Below, piece by piece: positions 32,205-43,103 of a DNA stretch of 64,000 bases (position 1 is the stretch's first letter; every line of letters begins with the position of its first letter). The stretch is taken from assembly GCA_902537325.1 (NCBI GenBank), contig CACBAT010000010.1, positions 1-64,000 of the forward strand, in the 5' to 3' direction. The notes beneath the pieces were generated by a model. The model worked only from the letters and a program-made list of their open reading frames with translations, searched no databases and was not told where the DNA came from. Both the position numbers and the translations under genes were made by a program. Origin of the DNA: an uncultured Alphaproteobacteria bacterium (GTDB taxonomy: Bacteria; Pseudomonadota; Alphaproteobacteria; HIMB59; GCA-002718135).

Positions 32205-33422
32205 ATGAATAGAGTAGTAGTAACAGGTTTAGGTATAGTTTCATGTATTGGTAATAATCAATCCGATGTTATAGAGAGTCTTAAAAATTTGAAATCTGGA
32301 ATAACAAGTGCAGAAGAGTATGAGGAGTTTTCTTTTAGAAGTCTTGTGTACGGTAAACCAAATATAGATATTAGTAACGAAATTGATAGAAGATTACTAA
32401 GGTTTATGGGTGATGGAGCCGCCTACAACTATATTGCGATGAAAGATGCCATAAACGACTCAGGGCTGGAGGATAGTGATATTTCAAATGAAATGACTGG
32501 TATAATTGTTGGTTCAGGTGGTCCATCCACGCAAAATTTATTTAAGTCTTCTGAAATTGGAAAGAGTTCAGGTTCAAAAAAAATTGGACCATTTATGGTG
32601 CCAAGAGCAATGTCTAGTACAAATTCTGCAACTCTTGCGACTCCTTTTAAAATTAAAGGAGTTAACTATTCAATTACTTCAGCATGCTCTACAAGTTCAC
32701 ATTGTATTGGTAATGCGTACGAACTAATTCAGATTGGAAAACAAAATATTGTTTTTGCTGGAGGAGGTGAAGAACTCCATTGGACTTTATCAATTTTATT
32801 TGATGCAATGGGTGCTTTGTCATCAAAATATAATTCTACTCCAAGCAAATCTTCAAGGGCATATGATGCAGATAGAGATGGATTTGTAATTGCTGGTGGC
32901 GGTGGAACTTTAGTACTTGAAGAATTAGAGCATGCAAAAGCTAGAGGTGCCAAAATATATGGTGAAATAACAGGATATGGAGCAACCTCAGATGGACACG
33001 ATATGGTACAGCCTTCTGGAGAAGGAGCAGAAAGATGCATGAAGCAAGCATTAAAAAATATTGATGGTAAAATTGATTATATAAATACACATGGAACAAG
33101 CACTCCAATAGGAGATGTAAAAGAATTGGAAGCAATCAAAAATGTTTTTGGTTCAAATATTCCTAAACTGAGTTCAACAAAATCTTTGACTGGTCATTCT
33201 TTAGGTGCAACTGGTGTACATGAAGCAATTTATAGTTTATTGATGATGAAAAATAATTTTATTAGTGGTTCTGCTAATATTGAAAATCTCGATGATAGTG
33301 CCAAGGATTGCAATATTCTTTTAAAAACTGAAAATGACGTTGAAATTCAGCATGTTATGTCGAATAGTTTTGGTTTTGGTGGTACAAATGCAACATTAGT
33401 ATTTTCAAAATATCATGCTTAA
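32205..33422 (+). CDS. fabB: 3-oxoacyl-ACP synthase I
   Basis: FabB elongates unsaturated acyl chains made by FabA. The 405-residue thiolase-fold protein has the nucleophile C161 in SACSTSSH and the two catalytic histidines in NTHGTSTP and LTGHSLGA. It starts 3 bases after fabA, and its stop lies 8 bases inside fabI. The fabA-fabB pairing distinguishes it from FabF. Confidence 0.95.
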   Translation: MNRVVVTGLGIVSCIGNNQSDVIESLKNLKSGITSAEEYEEFSFRSLVYGKPNIDISNEIDRRLLRFMGDGAAYNYIAMKDAINDSGLEDSDISNEMTGIIVGSGGPSTQNLFKSSEIGKSSGSKKIGPFMVPRAMSSTNSATLATPFKIKGVNYSITSACSTSSHCIGNAYELIQIGKQNIVFAGGGEELHWTLSILFDAMGALSSKYNSTPSKSSRAYDADRDGFVIAGGGGTLVLEELEHAKARGAKIYGEITGYGATSDGHDMVQPSGEGAERCMKQALKNIDGKIDYINTHGTSTPIGDVKELEAIKNVFGSNIPKLSSTKSLTGHSLGATGVHEAIYSLLMMKNNFISGSANIENLDDSAKDCNILLKTENDVEIQHVMSNSFGFGGTNATLVFSKYHA

Positions 33423-34188
33423 AAATAAAAAGGGTTTAGTATTTGGTGTTGCAAATAATCATTCAATTGCATGGGGAATAGCAAAACAGCTAGCTGAAAA
33501 TGATGCTGAAATAGCGATTGGTTATCAAAATGAAATATTATTGAAGAGGGTGAAACCACTTTCTGAACAAATTAATTCAAAAATATTAATAGAATGTGAT
33601 TTTAATAATGATGAGTCAATAAACAAATCTGTAGAAATTATAAAAAAAGAATGGGGCACAATTGATTTTATAATTCATGCTGTTGCATTTGCAGATAAGT
33701 CAGAGTTAAATGGTAGATATGTTGATACTACGAAAGATAATTTTATTAATTGTTTGGAAATATCATGTTTTTCTTTAACTAGTCTTGCAAGAAATTTTGA
33801 ACCTTTAATGAATGATGGAGGAAGTATTCTCACCCTTACTTTTTACGGGTCAAATAAAGTAATACCAAATTATAATTTAATGGGAATTGCAAAAGCAGCT
33901 TTAGAAACAAGTGTAAAATACTTGAGTGTGGATTTAGGCACAAAAAATATTCGTGTTAATGCAATCTCAGCAGGTCCTATGAGAACAATTGCAGGTGCAG
34001 CAATAAATAATGCTAGGGAGGTGTTTAAATTTACAGAAGAACATTCAGCATTGAAACGAAATGCACAACTAGATGAAATTGGCAAATCTGCTTTATACTT
34101 TATTAGTGATTTATCTTCTGCGGTTACTGGTGAAGTACATTATGTTGACTGTGGTTACAATATTATTGGAATGCCCAATAAGTTCTAA
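33415..34188 (+). CDS. fabI: Enoyl-ACP reductase (NADH)
   Basis: FabI completes each elongation cycle of fatty-acid synthesis. The 257-residue short-chain dehydrogenase has the N-terminal [16 protein letters not shown] and the catalytic Tyr/Lys set: Y144, Y153 and K160 in [18 protein letters not shown], matching E. coli Y146, Y156 and K163. This is the triclosan-target class of reductase. Its stop overlaps the convergent phosphodiesterase gene by 4 bases. Confidence 0.95.
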   Translation: MLKNKKGLVFGVANNHSIAWGIAKQLAENDAEIAIGYQNEILLKRVKPLSEQINSKILIECDFNNDESINKSVEIIKKEWGTIDFIIHAVAFADKSELNGRYVDTTKDNFINCLEISCFSLTSLARNFEPLMNDGGSILTLTFYGSNKVIPNYNLMGIAKAALETSVKYLSVDLGTKNIRVNAISAGPMRTIAGAAINNAREVFKFTEEHSALKRNAQLDEIGKSALYFISDLSSAVTGEVHYVDCGYNIIGMPNKF

Positions 34189-34940
34189 AATTTTCCCAAT
34201 AAATCTAAGGGATTATCAACAAAAATACTATCAACACCTATAGAGAAAAGATCATTAGCACTAGATAAATTTATATTTTTATCTGAATAAACAGTTAAGG
34301 CAATATTAGATTCTTTAATTTTTTTTATAATTTCAGATGTAACTAGATCTATATTTAATCCACAAATGTTTAAATCATGATTAATTGATATGTTAATCAA
34401 ATCATCAATATTATATTCTTTAAAGTTATCTAATAAAAAACTACGTATAGATTGAGGGTAAAGTTTTGAAATTTCTAAAATAGAAGTCATATCAAATGAA
34501 GAGAAAAAAATATCTATTTGGTTAATATTTTTTGTAATTTTATATATTTGATAAACATTTTCTTTTTCAAATTTTTTATTGGGTTTTAATTCGATATTTA
34601 AATTCCCATTATTATTAGTACACAAACTAAGAATATCTTCTAACCTTGGAACAAAAATATTTGTATTTTTTTTATAAAAAAATTTTCCCGCATCAAGTTT
34701 TTTTATGTCCTTGTAATCATAATCAATTGCAAGCCCACTTCCATTAGTAGTTCTATCAAGTGTGTCATCATGTAATAAAATTGGGACTCTGTCTTTAGAA
34801 ATCTTAACATCTATCTCTACAAAATTTAAGCCTATTTCGAATGCCCTAGCAATAGATTCTAAAGTGTTTTCTGGACACAGATCTTTTACACCTCTGTGCC
34901 CAATTAATTTAGGTAATTTAAGCGTTTTCTTCTGCGTCAA
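34185..34940 (-). CDS. Glycerophosphodiester phosphodiesterase
   Basis: This enzyme hydrolyses deacylated phospholipid headgroups to glycerol-3-phosphate and an alcohol. The 251-residue TIM-barrel protein has [16 protein letters not shown] with the catalytic His, [11 protein letters not shown] with the metal ligands, and [11 protein letters not shown]. No signal peptide is present, so a cytosolic UgpQ-like role is likely. Its first 23 bases overlap the end of pnp, so it is translated from the pnp transcript. Linking it to phosphate economy is inference. Confidence 0.88.
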   Translation of the reverse strand: MTQKKTLKLPKLIGHRGVKDLCPENTLESIARAFEIGLNFVEIDVKISKDRVPILLHDDTLDRTTNGSGLAIDYDYKDIKKLDAGKFFYKKNTNIFVPRLEDILSLCTNNNGNLNIELKPNKKFEKENVYQIYKITKNINQIDIFFSSFDMTSILEISKLYPQSIRSFLLDNFKEYNIDDLINISINHDLNICGLNIDLVTSEIIKKIKESNIALTVYSDKNINLSSANDLFSIGVDSIFVDNPLDLLGKF

Positions 34941-37011
34941 CTGCTTTCATAGAAAGTTTTATTTTTCCTCTTGAATCGATATCTAGTACTTTTACTTTAA
35001 CTATATCTCCTTCACTAATAACATCTTCAACTTTCTCTACTCTTTCATTTTTTAATTGACTAATATGAACTAGTCCATCTGTAGATCCCATGAAGTTAAC
35101 AAAAGCGCCGAAGTCCATTATCTTTATAACTTTACCATCATAAATTTTCCCAATCTCTGGCTCTTCGACAATACCTTTAATCCATTCTAAAGCATCATTT
35201 CCAGATTTTTGATCTACAGCTGCAATACTTACTAAACCTTCATCATTAATTTCAATTTTAGCTCCAGTTGTTTCAGATATTTCTCTAATAACTGCTCCTC
35301 CTTTACCAATAACCTCTCTAATTTTGTCTTTATTTATCTGAAGATTAGTTATGGTTGGTGCGTATTGGGAAATTGATTGGTTAGGTTTATCAATTGCTTT
35401 AGCCATCTCTCCAAGAATGTGGAATCGTCCATCTTTAGCTTGCGCTAATGCCTCTTCCATAATTTCAGCTGTAATACTAGTTATTTTAATATCCATTTGT
35501 AACGAAGTAATTCCTGCAGAAGTTCCAGCAACTTTGAAATCCATATCACCAAGATGGTCTTCATCCCCTAATATGTCAGATAATATGACATATTTATCAT
35601 TTTCTTTAATTAAGCCCATCGCAATACCTGCTACTGGTCTTTCTAAAGGCACTCCTGCGTCCATTAAAGACATAGAGGTACCGCAAACGGTTGCCATAGA
35701 GCTAGAGCCATTAGATTCTGTAATTTCTGATACAACTCTGTAAGTGTAAGGAAACTTTTCTTTAGAGGGTAACATTGGATGAATAGCTCTCCAGGCTAAT
35801 TTTCCATGTCCAATTTCTCTTCTGCTAGTTGATCCAATTCTACCTACTTCTCCAACAGAATAAGGAGGAAAATTGTAATGCAACATAAAATTCTCAGTAT
35901 ATTCACCATCAATTGCATCTATTCTTTGCTCGTCCTGTCCGGTTCCTAAAGTTGAAACTACAAGAGCTTGTGTTTCTCCTCTTGTGAATAAAGCAGATCC
36001 GTGAGTTCTTTCTAAAACTCCAGTTTCACACACAATTGGACGAACTGTTTTTGTATCTCTTCCATCAATTCTATTTCCAGTATTAATTAATTCTCCTCTA
36101 ACTATATCTTTTTCTACATTTTTTATTGCATCTGAAACTAATACTGGTGAGAGTGTTTCACTTACATATTTTTCAGAAATTTCGTTTCTTAGTGAAGCTA
36201 ATTTTTCTGATCTTTTTTGTTTTTCAGTTATTTTGTATGCATCTATAAACTCTTTGCCAAAGTCTTTGTCGATCTTAGATGGTAGATTTTTAATTTCTTC
36301 ATCTTTTTCTTTAATGTCCCAAGGTTCTTTTGCAGCTTTTTTAGCTAAGGAGATTATTGCTTCGATCACTGTTTTATAATTTTCTTGACCGAGAACTACT
36401 GCATCTAGCATTTGTTTTTCTGAAAGCTCGTGAGCTTCAGACTCGATCATTAGTACACCTTCCTTTGTCCCTGCCAATACTAATTCTAGTTTAGAATTTG
36501 ATAATTGACTCTTACTTGGGTTAACAACAAACTCATCATCTATAAAACCAATCTTAATTGCTCCAAGTGGGCCTAGAAATGGCAAACCAGATAAAGTTAA
36601 TGCAGTACTTGCTGCTACCATTGCTACAACATCTGAGTCATTTTCTTGATCATGTGATAAAACAGTACAAGTAACTTGAGTCTCATTTTTAAAATCTTTA
36701 TGAAATAAAGGTCTAACTGGCCTATCAATTAATCGAGAAACTAATGTTTCTTTTTCAGTTGGTCTAGCCTCTCTTTTAAAAAAACCACCGGGTATTTTCC
36801 CTACAGAATAATATTTTTCTTGATAATTTACCGTTAAAGGAAAAAAATCCATATCTGGATTTGCTTCTTTTGCAGCAACCACATTACACATAACTGTGGT
36901 CCCTCCATAAGTAGCTATTACTGTTGAGTCAGCTTGTCTTGCTATTTTTCCTGTTTCTAATTTAAGTTTTCTTCCTGCCCATTCAATTTCTACATTTTTC
37001 ACATCAAACAT
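34918..37011 (-). CDS. pnp: Polyribonucleotide nucleotidyltransferase
   Basis: PNPase degrades RNA phosphorolytically from the 3' end as part of the RNA degradosome. The 697-residue protein has two RNase PH domains (GRIDG-type segment [13 protein letters not shown] between them, catalytic [16 protein letters not shown]), then a KH domain ([15 protein letters not shown]) and an S1 domain ([18 protein letters not shown]). It lies 20 bases downstream of rpsO, the classical rpsO-pnp arrangement. Confidence 0.97.
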   Translation of the reverse strand: MFDVKNVEIEWAGRKLKLETGKIARQADSTVIATYGGTTVMCNVVAAKEANPDMDFFPLTVNYQEKYYSVGKIPGGFFKREARPTEKETLVSRLIDRPVRPLFHKDFKNETQVTCTVLSHDQENDSDVVAMVAASTALTLSGLPFLGPLGAIKIGFIDDEFVVNPSKSQLSNSKLELVLAGTKEGVLMIESEAHELSEKQMLDAVVLGQENYKTVIEAIISLAKKAAKEPWDIKEKDEEIKNLPSKIDKDFGKEFIDAYKITEKQKRSEKLASLRNEISEKYVSETLSPVLVSDAIKNVEKDIVRGELINTGNRIDGRDTKTVRPIVCETGVLERTHGSALFTRGETQALVVSTLGTGQDEQRIDAIDGEYTENFMLHYNFPPYSVGEVGRIGSTSRREIGHGKLAWRAIHPMLPSKEKFPYTYRVVSEITESNGSSSMATVCGTSMSLMDAGVPLERPVAGIAMGLIKENDKYVILSDILGDEDHLGDMDFKVAGTSAGITSLQMDIKITSITAEIMEEALAQAKDGRFHILGEMAKAIDKPNQSISQYAPTITNLQINKDKIREVIGKGGAVIREISETTGAKIEINDEGLVSIAAVDQKSGNDALEWIKGIVEEPEIGKIYDGKVIKIMDFGAFVNFMGSTDGLVHISQLKNERVEKVEDVISEGDIVKVKVLDIDSRGKIKLSMKAVDAEENA

Positions 37012-37031
37012 ATTTTAATTCTTCCTCTTTT

Positions 37032-37301
37032 TTAACCTCTAATATTTAATTTTTTTATTAAATCAGAATATTCAGATTTATTTTTTCTAGATAAATAATT
37101 TAATAATTTTTTTCTTTTGTTTACTAATGATACTAGTCCTCTTTTTGAATGATTATCTTTATTATGAGTTTTAAAATGTTCAGTTAAATTTTTTATTCTT
37201 TCTGTTAAAACTGCTATCTGAACACTTGTAGATCCAGTATCTTTATCATTTTTAGCAAATTCATTAATAAGATTTTTTTTATTTTCTTTAGTTATCGACA
37301 T
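37032..37301 (-). CDS. rpsO: 30S ribosomal protein S15
   Basis: An 89-residue 16S rRNA-binding protein with [20 protein letters not shown] and the [19 protein letters not shown] segment, both family hallmarks. It sits between truB (8 bases upstream) and pnp, the order seen across proteobacteria. GGAGAA before the ATG is a good ribosome-binding site. Confidence 0.97.
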   Translation of the reverse strand: MSITKENKKNLINEFAKNDKDTGSTSVQIAVLTERIKNLTEHFKTHNKDNHSKRGLVSLVNKRKKLLNYLSRKNKSEYSDLIKKLNIRG

Positions 37302-37309
37302 CGGTTCTC

Positions 37310-38215
37310 CTATATTAATATTTTGTTAGGTTTAAACAAATTACCATCTAATTTGCCTATTGAGACTACGTCTCCTTTCTTAAATAAAAAAATATTATTT
37401 TTACCTAAGTTGATTGATGAAAAGTTTATAATTTTTTTTTCATCAATTTTAATCGATCTCCCAAAAGATAAATTTTCTATATCTATTTGTTCTTCAATTT
37501 CATAAGCCAAGATGTCGTCCAGCATAGAAATTGTTGGGAAAATACAATTAATTTCATTGTGCCTTTGTCCTATTTTAAGAAGATCGTCCAGTAAAATCGA
37601 TGTGTTTTCAGTAAATTTACCTACTTTTGACCTTTTTAATGAGGAGATATGACCATATGTTTTTAAGTCTAAAGCAAGATCACGCGCGAAACTTCTAACA
37701 TAAAAGCCTTTTCCACATAAAATTTTAAATGATGTTTTATTAGTACTATGACTAGTGATAGTCAAATTTTCAATAAAAACTTTTTTTGGCTGAATCTCAA
37801 ATACTTCATTATCTCTGAATAGTTTATAAGCTCTTTTTCCATTGATCTTAACTGCTGAAACTTTTGGTGGTATTTGATCTATATAACCTAGATAATTAAC
37901 AATTGTTTTTTCAATTTCTATTTTTTTAGGTAAATGATTTGATTCAAATAAAATCTCACCTTCAGTATCATCTGTTGTTGTTTGTTTTCCCCATGTAACT
38001 GTAAACTCATATTCTTTATTAATAATGCTAATATATGGGATTAGTTTTGTTGCTTTTCCTATAGCAATAGGTAGCACACCTTCAGCCATTGGATCTAAAG
38101 TTCCAGCGTGACCAATTTTATCAATTGAAAATTTTTTTTTTATAGAATTAATGGCTTTGAAAGATGTAATATTTTTGGGTTTATATAAATTTATCCAACC
38201 TTGTTTTGAAATCAT
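37310..38215 (-). CDS. truB: tRNA pseudouridine-55 synthase
   Basis: TruB makes pseudouridine 55 in the T loop of tRNAs. The 301-residue protein has the catalytic aspartate in [16 protein letters not shown] and the [13 protein letters not shown] segment. The N-terminal [13 protein letters not shown] is typical. The ATG overlaps the rbfA stop (TAATG), so the two are translationally coupled. Confidence 0.95.
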   Translation of the reverse strand: MISKQGWINLYKPKNITSFKAINSIKKKFSIDKIGHAGTLDPMAEGVLPIAIGKATKLIPYISIINKEYEFTVTWGKQTTTDDTEGEILFESNHLPKKIEIEKTIVNYLGYIDQIPPKVSAVKINGKRAYKLFRDNEVFEIQPKKVFIENLTITSHSTNKTSFKILCGKGFYVRSFARDLALDLKTYGHISSLKRSKVGKFTENTSILLDDLLKIGQRHNEINCIFPTISMLDDILAYEIEEQIDIENLSFGRSIKIDEKKIINFSSINLGKNNIFLFKKGDVVSIGKLDGNLFKPNKILI

Positions 38216-38580
38216 TACTTAATATCTCTAAGGACATTTTTGTTTAATAATAGATTTTCAATTTTTTCTGCCTCGTCAAATGTGTCGTCTAAGTAAAAAG
38301 AAAGCTTTGGTGTAAATTTTGAATAAATTTTTGCTTTTGATAAAAACTTTTGAAAAATATATTTTCTATCTTTCAAAACTTCTAAAATTTGTATTTTGTC
38401 CTTACCACCAAGTGGCATAAAGTATACATTTGCAATTTTCAAATCTTTGGACATTCTAACAAATGATATTGTGATGGATGAAGAATTAATTCTATGATCA
38501 AAAAAATCTTCTTTTAATAAACAATCACTTAATAAGGACCTTATAAGTTCACCAAATCTAATTTGCCTCTGCGTATCCAT
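38215..38580 (-). CDS. rbfA: Ribosome-binding factor A
   Basis: RbfA binds immature 30S subunits and helps 16S rRNA maturation. The 121-residue protein has the KH-like fold; recognisable are the N-terminal RQIRFGELIRSLLSDCL, SKDLKIANVYFMPLGG and the LSFYLDDTFDEAEKIENLL C-terminal part. It lies between infB and truB, as expected. Confidence 0.92.
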   Translation of the reverse strand: MDTQRQIRFGELIRSLLSDCLLKEDFFDHRINSSSITISFVRMSKDLKIANVYFMPLGGKDKIQILEVLKDRKYIFQKFLSKAKIYSKFTPKLSFYLDDTFDEAEKIENLLLNKNVLRDIK

Positions 38581-38592
38581 TGTAAAAAAACA

Positions 38593-40833
38593 TTATAACT
38601 TTCTACTTGTAGAAACTTCTTCAAATGTTTCAATAATATCACCTACCTTTATATCACTATAATTTTCTAGCATTACACCACACTCAAAACCTGACTTAAC
38701 CTCAGAAACCTCTTCCTTAAATCTTTTTAAACTACTAATTTGTCCTTTATGAATTACGATATTGTCTCTTAAAATTCTAATCTGAGATTTTCTAGAAATA
38801 AGACCATCTTTAACCATACAGCCTGCAATATTTCCAATTTTTGATATATTGAAGACTTCTCTAATTTCTACATTTCCAGTAATGCTTTCAGAAATATCAG
38901 GTTTTAATAAGCCAGTTAAAAGATTTTTTACATCGTCAATGAGCTCATAAATAATTGAATAATATTTAATATCTACACCATCTCTTTTTGCTATATCTCT
39001 TGCATGCGGTAGTGCTCTAACATTGAAACCAACTATGAATCCATTTCCAGAACTTGCTAATGTAACATCACTCTCAGTAATTGCACCTACACCTTTATAA
39101 ATAACATTAACCTTAACTTCATCAGTTGATAGTTTTATTATTGAATTTTCAATTGCTTCTGCAGAACCTTGTACATCTGTCTTGATCACTACCGGAAGAC
39201 TTGTAGCTTCACCTTTGTTAATTTGTGCAAACATTTCTTCAACATTAGATTTAACAACCGTATTTTTTTGGATTTGTAATTTAGTTGATCTAAATTCAGC
39301 AATTTTCCGAGCAATACCTTCATTTTCAACTACAATAAAATCATCTCCTGCTAAGGGATTAGAATCAAAACCAAGAACTTCAACAGGTACTGATGGTTCA
39401 GCTTGCTTAATATTTTTACCTTTATCATCAACTAAAGCTTTTACTTTTCCCCACTCTGCTCCAGATACAAAAATATCGCTAACTTTTAATGTTCCTTTTT
39501 GCACTAACACTGTAGCAACTGGACCTCGACCTTTTTCAAGCTTTGATTCAATAACTGTTCCTCTAGCTTTTCTATTTGGGTTAGATTTGAGATTAAGAAG
39601 ATCTGCTTGTAAATGAATTGCTTCTTCCAATTTATCTAGATTTGTGCCTTTTGTTGCAGATACTTCAATATCTAAAACTTCACCACTCAGTTTTTCAACA
39701 ATAACCTCATGATTAAGTAATTCGTTTCTAACTTTATCAGGATCCGCACCTGGAAGATCAATTTTGTTAATAGCAACGATTAACGGTACTTCAGCAGATT
39801 TAGCATGAGCAATAGATTCAATAGTCTGAGGTTTAATACCATCATCAGCTGCCACAACAAGTATCACTATATCAGTTGTTTTGGATCCTCTCGCTCTCAT
39901 ATTTGAAAAAGCTGCATGACCCGGAGTATCAATAAATGTAATTTTTTTGTTATTGTTATTAGTTTGATAAGCACCAATGTGCTGTGTAATACCACCTGCC
40001 TCGCCAGAAACTACATTACTTTTTCTAAATGCATCAAGTAAAGAAGTTTTTCCATGATCAACATGACCCATAATAGTTACAACGGGAGCTCTTTTTATGA
40101 GACTATCCTCTTGATCTTCAAAATCTTTAATATCATTTAATACATCCTCATCTTTAACTACAGTTACTTTATGACCTAACTCTTCGGCAACTAATTGAGC
40201 TGTATCAGACTCTAAAGATTGGGTGGCATTTGCCATAACACCCATTTTCATTAAAACTTTAACTACATCTGCAGTTTTTTCTGCCATTCTGTTTGCTAAT
40301 TCTTGAACAGTAATGAAATCGGGAATAGAAATTTCTCTCAAAATTTTAGTCTCATTCTCATCATTTATTGATTTTAGTCTTTCTTTTTCTCTAGCTCTTT
40401 TTATTTTGGCTAAACTTGGAAATTTATCAAATTCTTGATCTTCTTGTTCTAATATTTTTTTGGCATCAGATTTACTAAAATCATCTTCAAGTGGTCTTAG
40501 GGTAGACTTCTTTTGTTGGGTTTTTTTATCAACATTTTTTTTATTTTTATTTTCAAAATTTCTAGTTTTATTGGGTGATGAAAAATTTACTTGCGGAGAG
40601 GAATTGATACCTGATCTTTGTGTCCTTAAACTAGAAGAACCTCTAAAATTTGATTGAGTAGTTGATGAACTTTTCTGTTGGTTGTTTTTATTTTTAAAAA
40701 CTATTTGTATTGTTTTCTTATTACCGCTACTTTTCGCTTTATCACCTGCTGGACCAAGATTTTTTCTTATTTGTAACCTACCTGAAGAAGATAGTTTGAG
40801 TGGTTTTTTTTTGTTTCCTTTATCTTTATCCAA
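38593..40833 (-). CDS. infB: Translation initiation factor IF-2
   Basis: IF-2 brings initiator tRNA to the ribosome. The 746-residue protein starts with a charged, Asn/Lys/Ser-rich low-complexity region of about 150 residues, then an IF2_N segment, the G domain with G1 GHVDHGKTSLLD, the DTPGH G3 motif and NKID, and C-terminal beta-barrel domains. It follows nusA by 17 bases; the small ylxR and L7Ae-like genes that usually intervene in alphaproteobacteria are absent. Confidence 0.96.
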   Translation of the reverse strand: MDKDKGNKKKPLKLSSSGRLQIRKNLGPAGDKAKSSGNKKTIQIVFKNKNNQQKSSSTTQSNFRGSSSLRTQRSGINSSPQVNFSSPNKTRNFENKNKKNVDKKTQQKKSTLRPLEDDFSKSDAKKILEQEDQEFDKFPSLAKIKRAREKERLKSINDENETKILREISIPDFITVQELANRMAEKTADVVKVLMKMGVMANATQSLESDTAQLVAEELGHKVTVVKDEDVLNDIKDFEDQEDSLIKRAPVVTIMGHVDHGKTSLLDAFRKSNVVSGEAGGITQHIGAYQTNNNNKKITFIDTPGHAAFSNMRARGSKTTDIVILVVAADDGIKPQTIESIAHAKSAEVPLIVAINKIDLPGADPDKVRNELLNHEVIVEKLSGEVLDIEVSATKGTNLDKLEEAIHLQADLLNLKSNPNRKARGTVIESKLEKGRGPVATVLVQKGTLKVSDIFVSGAEWGKVKALVDDKGKNIKQAEPSVPVEVLGFDSNPLAGDDFIVVENEGIARKIAEFRSTKLQIQKNTVVKSNVEEMFAQINKGEATSLPVVIKTDVQGSAEAIENSIIKLSTDEVKVNVIYKGVGAITESDVTLASSGNGFIVGFNVRALPHARDIAKRDGVDIKYYSIIYELIDDVKNLLTGLLKPDISESITGNVEIREVFNISKIGNIAGCMVKDGLISRKSQIRILRDNIVIHKGQISSLKRFKEEVSEVKSGFECGVMLENYSDIKVGDIIETFEEVSTSRKL

Positions 40834-40850
40834 TTTAAATCCTTATTTTT

Positions 40851-42374
40851 TTATTCAGACCAATAACTTCTTGCTTCCATTATCATATTGTTAGCTATTT
40901 CTTCATCAAGATCTAACTCTTTTAAAATACCTTCTTCTTTATCGATGAGTTCAAAGGTAGCTAAGTCTGCAAAATCATTAACATTGAGAATATTTGATTT
41001 TGCAAGTTTGGCCAAAATACTATTATTCATACCTTTCAAATTTTTTAATTTTTCATCTTCAATATTTTCTTCTATTAGTTTTTTATCGGCCTTCTCTTTG
41101 TCTTGTACATAAGTTTTTGATCTATCAATAATTTCCTGCGCTAAAGTGGTATCAAAACCTTCAATTTTCTCGAGATTTTCCAAAGTTTCTAATGCTATAG
41201 ACTCAACAGTTGTGTAGCCGTCAGTAACGAGCAACTGAGCTATAACATCTTCAACATCCAGGGTCTCAGCTAGTAAAACACTTTTTTCTTTAAATTCTTG
41301 TTGTCTTCTTTCTGATTCTTCATCTTCTGTAAGGATATCAATTTCTAAACTAGTTAAATTTGAAGCAAGCTTTACGTTTTGTCCTTTTCTTCCAATAGCT
41401 AGACTTAATTGGTCATCAGGTATTACAACCTCAACTTTGTTTTTTTCTTCATATAGAAAAATTTTACTTACTTCTGCAGGAGCAAGTGCGTTTGCTAGAA
41501 AAGTGGCTTGATTATCTGACCATGTAACAATATCTATTTTTTCTCCCTGTAATTCATTAACAACTGCTTGTACTCTTGAACCTCTCATTCCAACACAAGC
41601 TCCAACTGGATCTATTGTAGAGTCTTCAGTAAAAACACTTATTTTTGCCCTTGATCCAGGATCTCTAGCTACACTTTTAACAACAATTACACCTTCATAT
41701 ATTTCAGGTACCTCTTGAAAAAATAGCTTTGATAAAAATTGTGGATGTGTTCTTGATAAAAAAACTTGATATCCTTTAACATCATTTTTTACTTCATATA
41801 TGTATGCTCTTACCCTGTCACCGTTCTTAAATGTTTCTCTAGGGATAAGTTCTTCTCTTTTAATTATAGCTTCACTCTTGCCTAAGTCTATGATCAAATT
41901 TCCAAATTCAATTCTCTTGACTATACCGACTGCTATTTCACCAACTTTATCTTTGTATTCTTCATATTGGTTTGATTTGTCAGCCTCTCTTACTTTTTGG
42001 ATTATTACTCCTTTTGCATTTTGTGCAGCAACTCTACCTAATTCTATAGGTGGTAATTCTTTTATAATAAATTCTCCTAAATTAATATCTGGCTTAGTCT
42101 TTTTTGCATCCTCTAAAAGAATTTGTCTAGATTGTAATTCCTCATCAACACTTTCAACAACCTCTAAATATGAATTTAGCTTAATATCACCAGTAGCTCT
42201 ATCTATGGAAATTCTTATATCAATTTCTTGACCGTATTTAACTCTTGCTGCTTTTTCTAGTGCTTGTTCCATAGCTGAAAAAACTGAGTCTTGATCAATA
42301 TTTTTCTCTTGCGCTACATTAGACGCAACCTGAAGCATTTCTTCTCTAATTACATTGTATTTTTTTTTAGCCAT
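40851..42374 (-). CDS. nusA: Transcription termination/antitermination factor NusA
   Basis: NusA binds RNA polymerase and modulates pausing and termination. The 507-residue protein has the N-terminal polymerase-binding domain, an S1 domain, two KH domains (GMRGSRVQAVV and AIGRKGQNVKLA), and C-terminal helix-hairpin-helix repeats. Start choice is uncertain: the ATG at 42374 has only a U-tract and ATAACT upstream and no ribosome-binding site, whereas the in-frame ATG at 42338 (Met13, MLQVASNVAQEK) is preceded by purine-rich AGAGAAGAA. Alphaproteobacterial NusA proteins begin about 9 residues before this LLQ-type segment, so either is possible. A terminator hairpin lies directly upstream. Confidence 0.95.
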   Translation of the reverse strand: MAKKKYNVIREEMLQVASNVAQEKNIDQDSVFSAMEQALEKAARVKYGQEIDIRISIDRATGDIKLNSYLEVVESVDEELQSRQILLEDAKKTKPDINLGEFIIKELPPIELGRVAAQNAKGVIIQKVREADKSNQYEEYKDKVGEIAVGIVKRIEFGNLIIDLGKSEAIIKREELIPRETFKNGDRVRAYIYEVKNDVKGYQVFLSRTHPQFLSKLFFQEVPEIYEGVIVVKSVARDPGSRAKISVFTEDSTIDPVGACVGMRGSRVQAVVNELQGEKIDIVTWSDNQATFLANALAPAEVSKIFLYEEKNKVEVVIPDDQLSLAIGRKGQNVKLASNLTSLEIDILTEDEESERRQQEFKEKSVLLAETLDVEDVIAQLLVTDGYTTVESIALETLENLEKIEGFDTTLAQEIIDRSKTYVQDKEKADKKLIEENIEDEKLKNLKGMNNSILAKLAKSNILNVNDFADLATFELIDKEEGILKELDLDEEIANNMIMEARSYWSE

Positions 42375-42380
42375 AGTTAT

Positions 42381-42406
42381 AAAAAAAAGGTGGGTTAACC
42401 CACCTT
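42381..42406 (-). terminator. Intrinsic terminator hairpin immediately upstream of nusA
   Basis: On the minus strand the 20-base perfect palindrome AAGGTGGGTTAACCCACCTT folds as an 8-base-pair stem with a TTAA loop and runs into eight consecutive T. It has the full form of a rho-independent terminator for the upstream run ending in trmB. The T-run ends six bases before the annotated nusA ATG, so any transcript entering nusA from upstream must pass it. Confidence 0.85.
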
Positions 42407-42416
42407 ATTATTATTG

Positions 42417-42444
42417 CGTATATTAATATTTTACAGAATTTCAA
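42417..42444 (-). promoter_or_regulatory. Possible nusA promoter
   Basis: On the minus strand TTGAAA (42439-42444, 5 of 6 consensus) and TATACG (42417-42422, 4 of 6) are spaced by 16 bases, directly after the trmB stop. Transcription would start near 42410, just before the hairpin, so the nusA leader would consist almost entirely of that hairpin. Confidence 0.4.
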
Positions 42445-42446
42445 GC

Positions 42447-43103
42447 TTATAATTTTCTCAGAATGAATAAAGATGGTTTTCTTTGAGATTTAATTGCTTT
42501 TTTATAATATTTTGTCTCTATATCGAAATGATCTTTTATGCTTAAATTAATTTCAGATTGGTTAACCCAATTAAAATAATCCTTACATTTATAGATTGAG
42601 TTTAAAATAAATCTTATATAAATCGTTGAATCTGTCGCTATATATATTTCACTATTCTCTTTCAAAACTTTGTGAAGTTTTATTAAGAAATCACTAGTTA
42701 TCAATCTTCTCTTAGCATGTCTATTTTTTGGCCATGGATCTGGAAAAAAGATCCATACAAGGTTAAAATACTTTTTATTTGAAATTTCTATAATGTTATA
42801 AACATTTCCATTATGTAATAGAATATTATTTATATTATTCTTTTCAATATTTTTAAGCAATATTATATTTCCATCAATATATTTTTCACAAGAAATTATA
42901 ACTTTTTCTGGATATTTCTTTGCAAGAAATATACTTGTTTCACCATATCCAGTACCTATATCCAAAATATATTCTAATTTTTCATTAAGATTTTGAAACT
43001 TATATTTATCAATTGTTTCATTATATTTTTTTAAATTAATTTTTTTTTTACTTCTTCCTCTTGTTCTTCCAAATAATCTATTTGTATATTTACTACTAAG
43101 CAT
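42447..43103 (-). CDS. trmB: tRNA (guanine-N7-)-methyltransferase
   Basis: TrmB methylates G46 in the tRNA variable loop. The 218-residue protein has the SAM-binding LDIGTGYGETSIF, the family segments WIFFPDPWPKNRHAKRRL and YIATDSTIYI. Its start overlaps the lnt stop by 8 bases. The next gene is nusA; rimP, normally between trmB and nusA, is not there. Confidence 0.94.
   Translation of the reverse strand: MLSSKYTNRLFGRTRGRSKKKINLKKYNETIDKYKFQNLNEKLEYILDIGTGYGETSIFLAKKYPEKVIISCEKYIDGNIILLKNIEKNNINNILLHNGNVYNIIEISNKKYFNLVWIFFPDPWPKNRHAKRRLITSDFLIKLHKVLKENSEIYIATDSTIYIRFILNSIYKCKDYFNWVNQSEINLSIKDHFDIETKYYKKAIKSQRKPSLFILRKL

Noticed and set aside
35351..35743. 130-residue open frame antisense to pnp
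   Set aside because: Fully covered by the conserved pnp catalytic region on the other strand; no domain or ribosome-binding site.
41800..42231. 143-residue open frame antisense to nusA (and a similar one at 39182-39616 antisense to infB)
   Set aside because: Both are mirror frames of conserved coding sequence with hydrophobic low-information composition.
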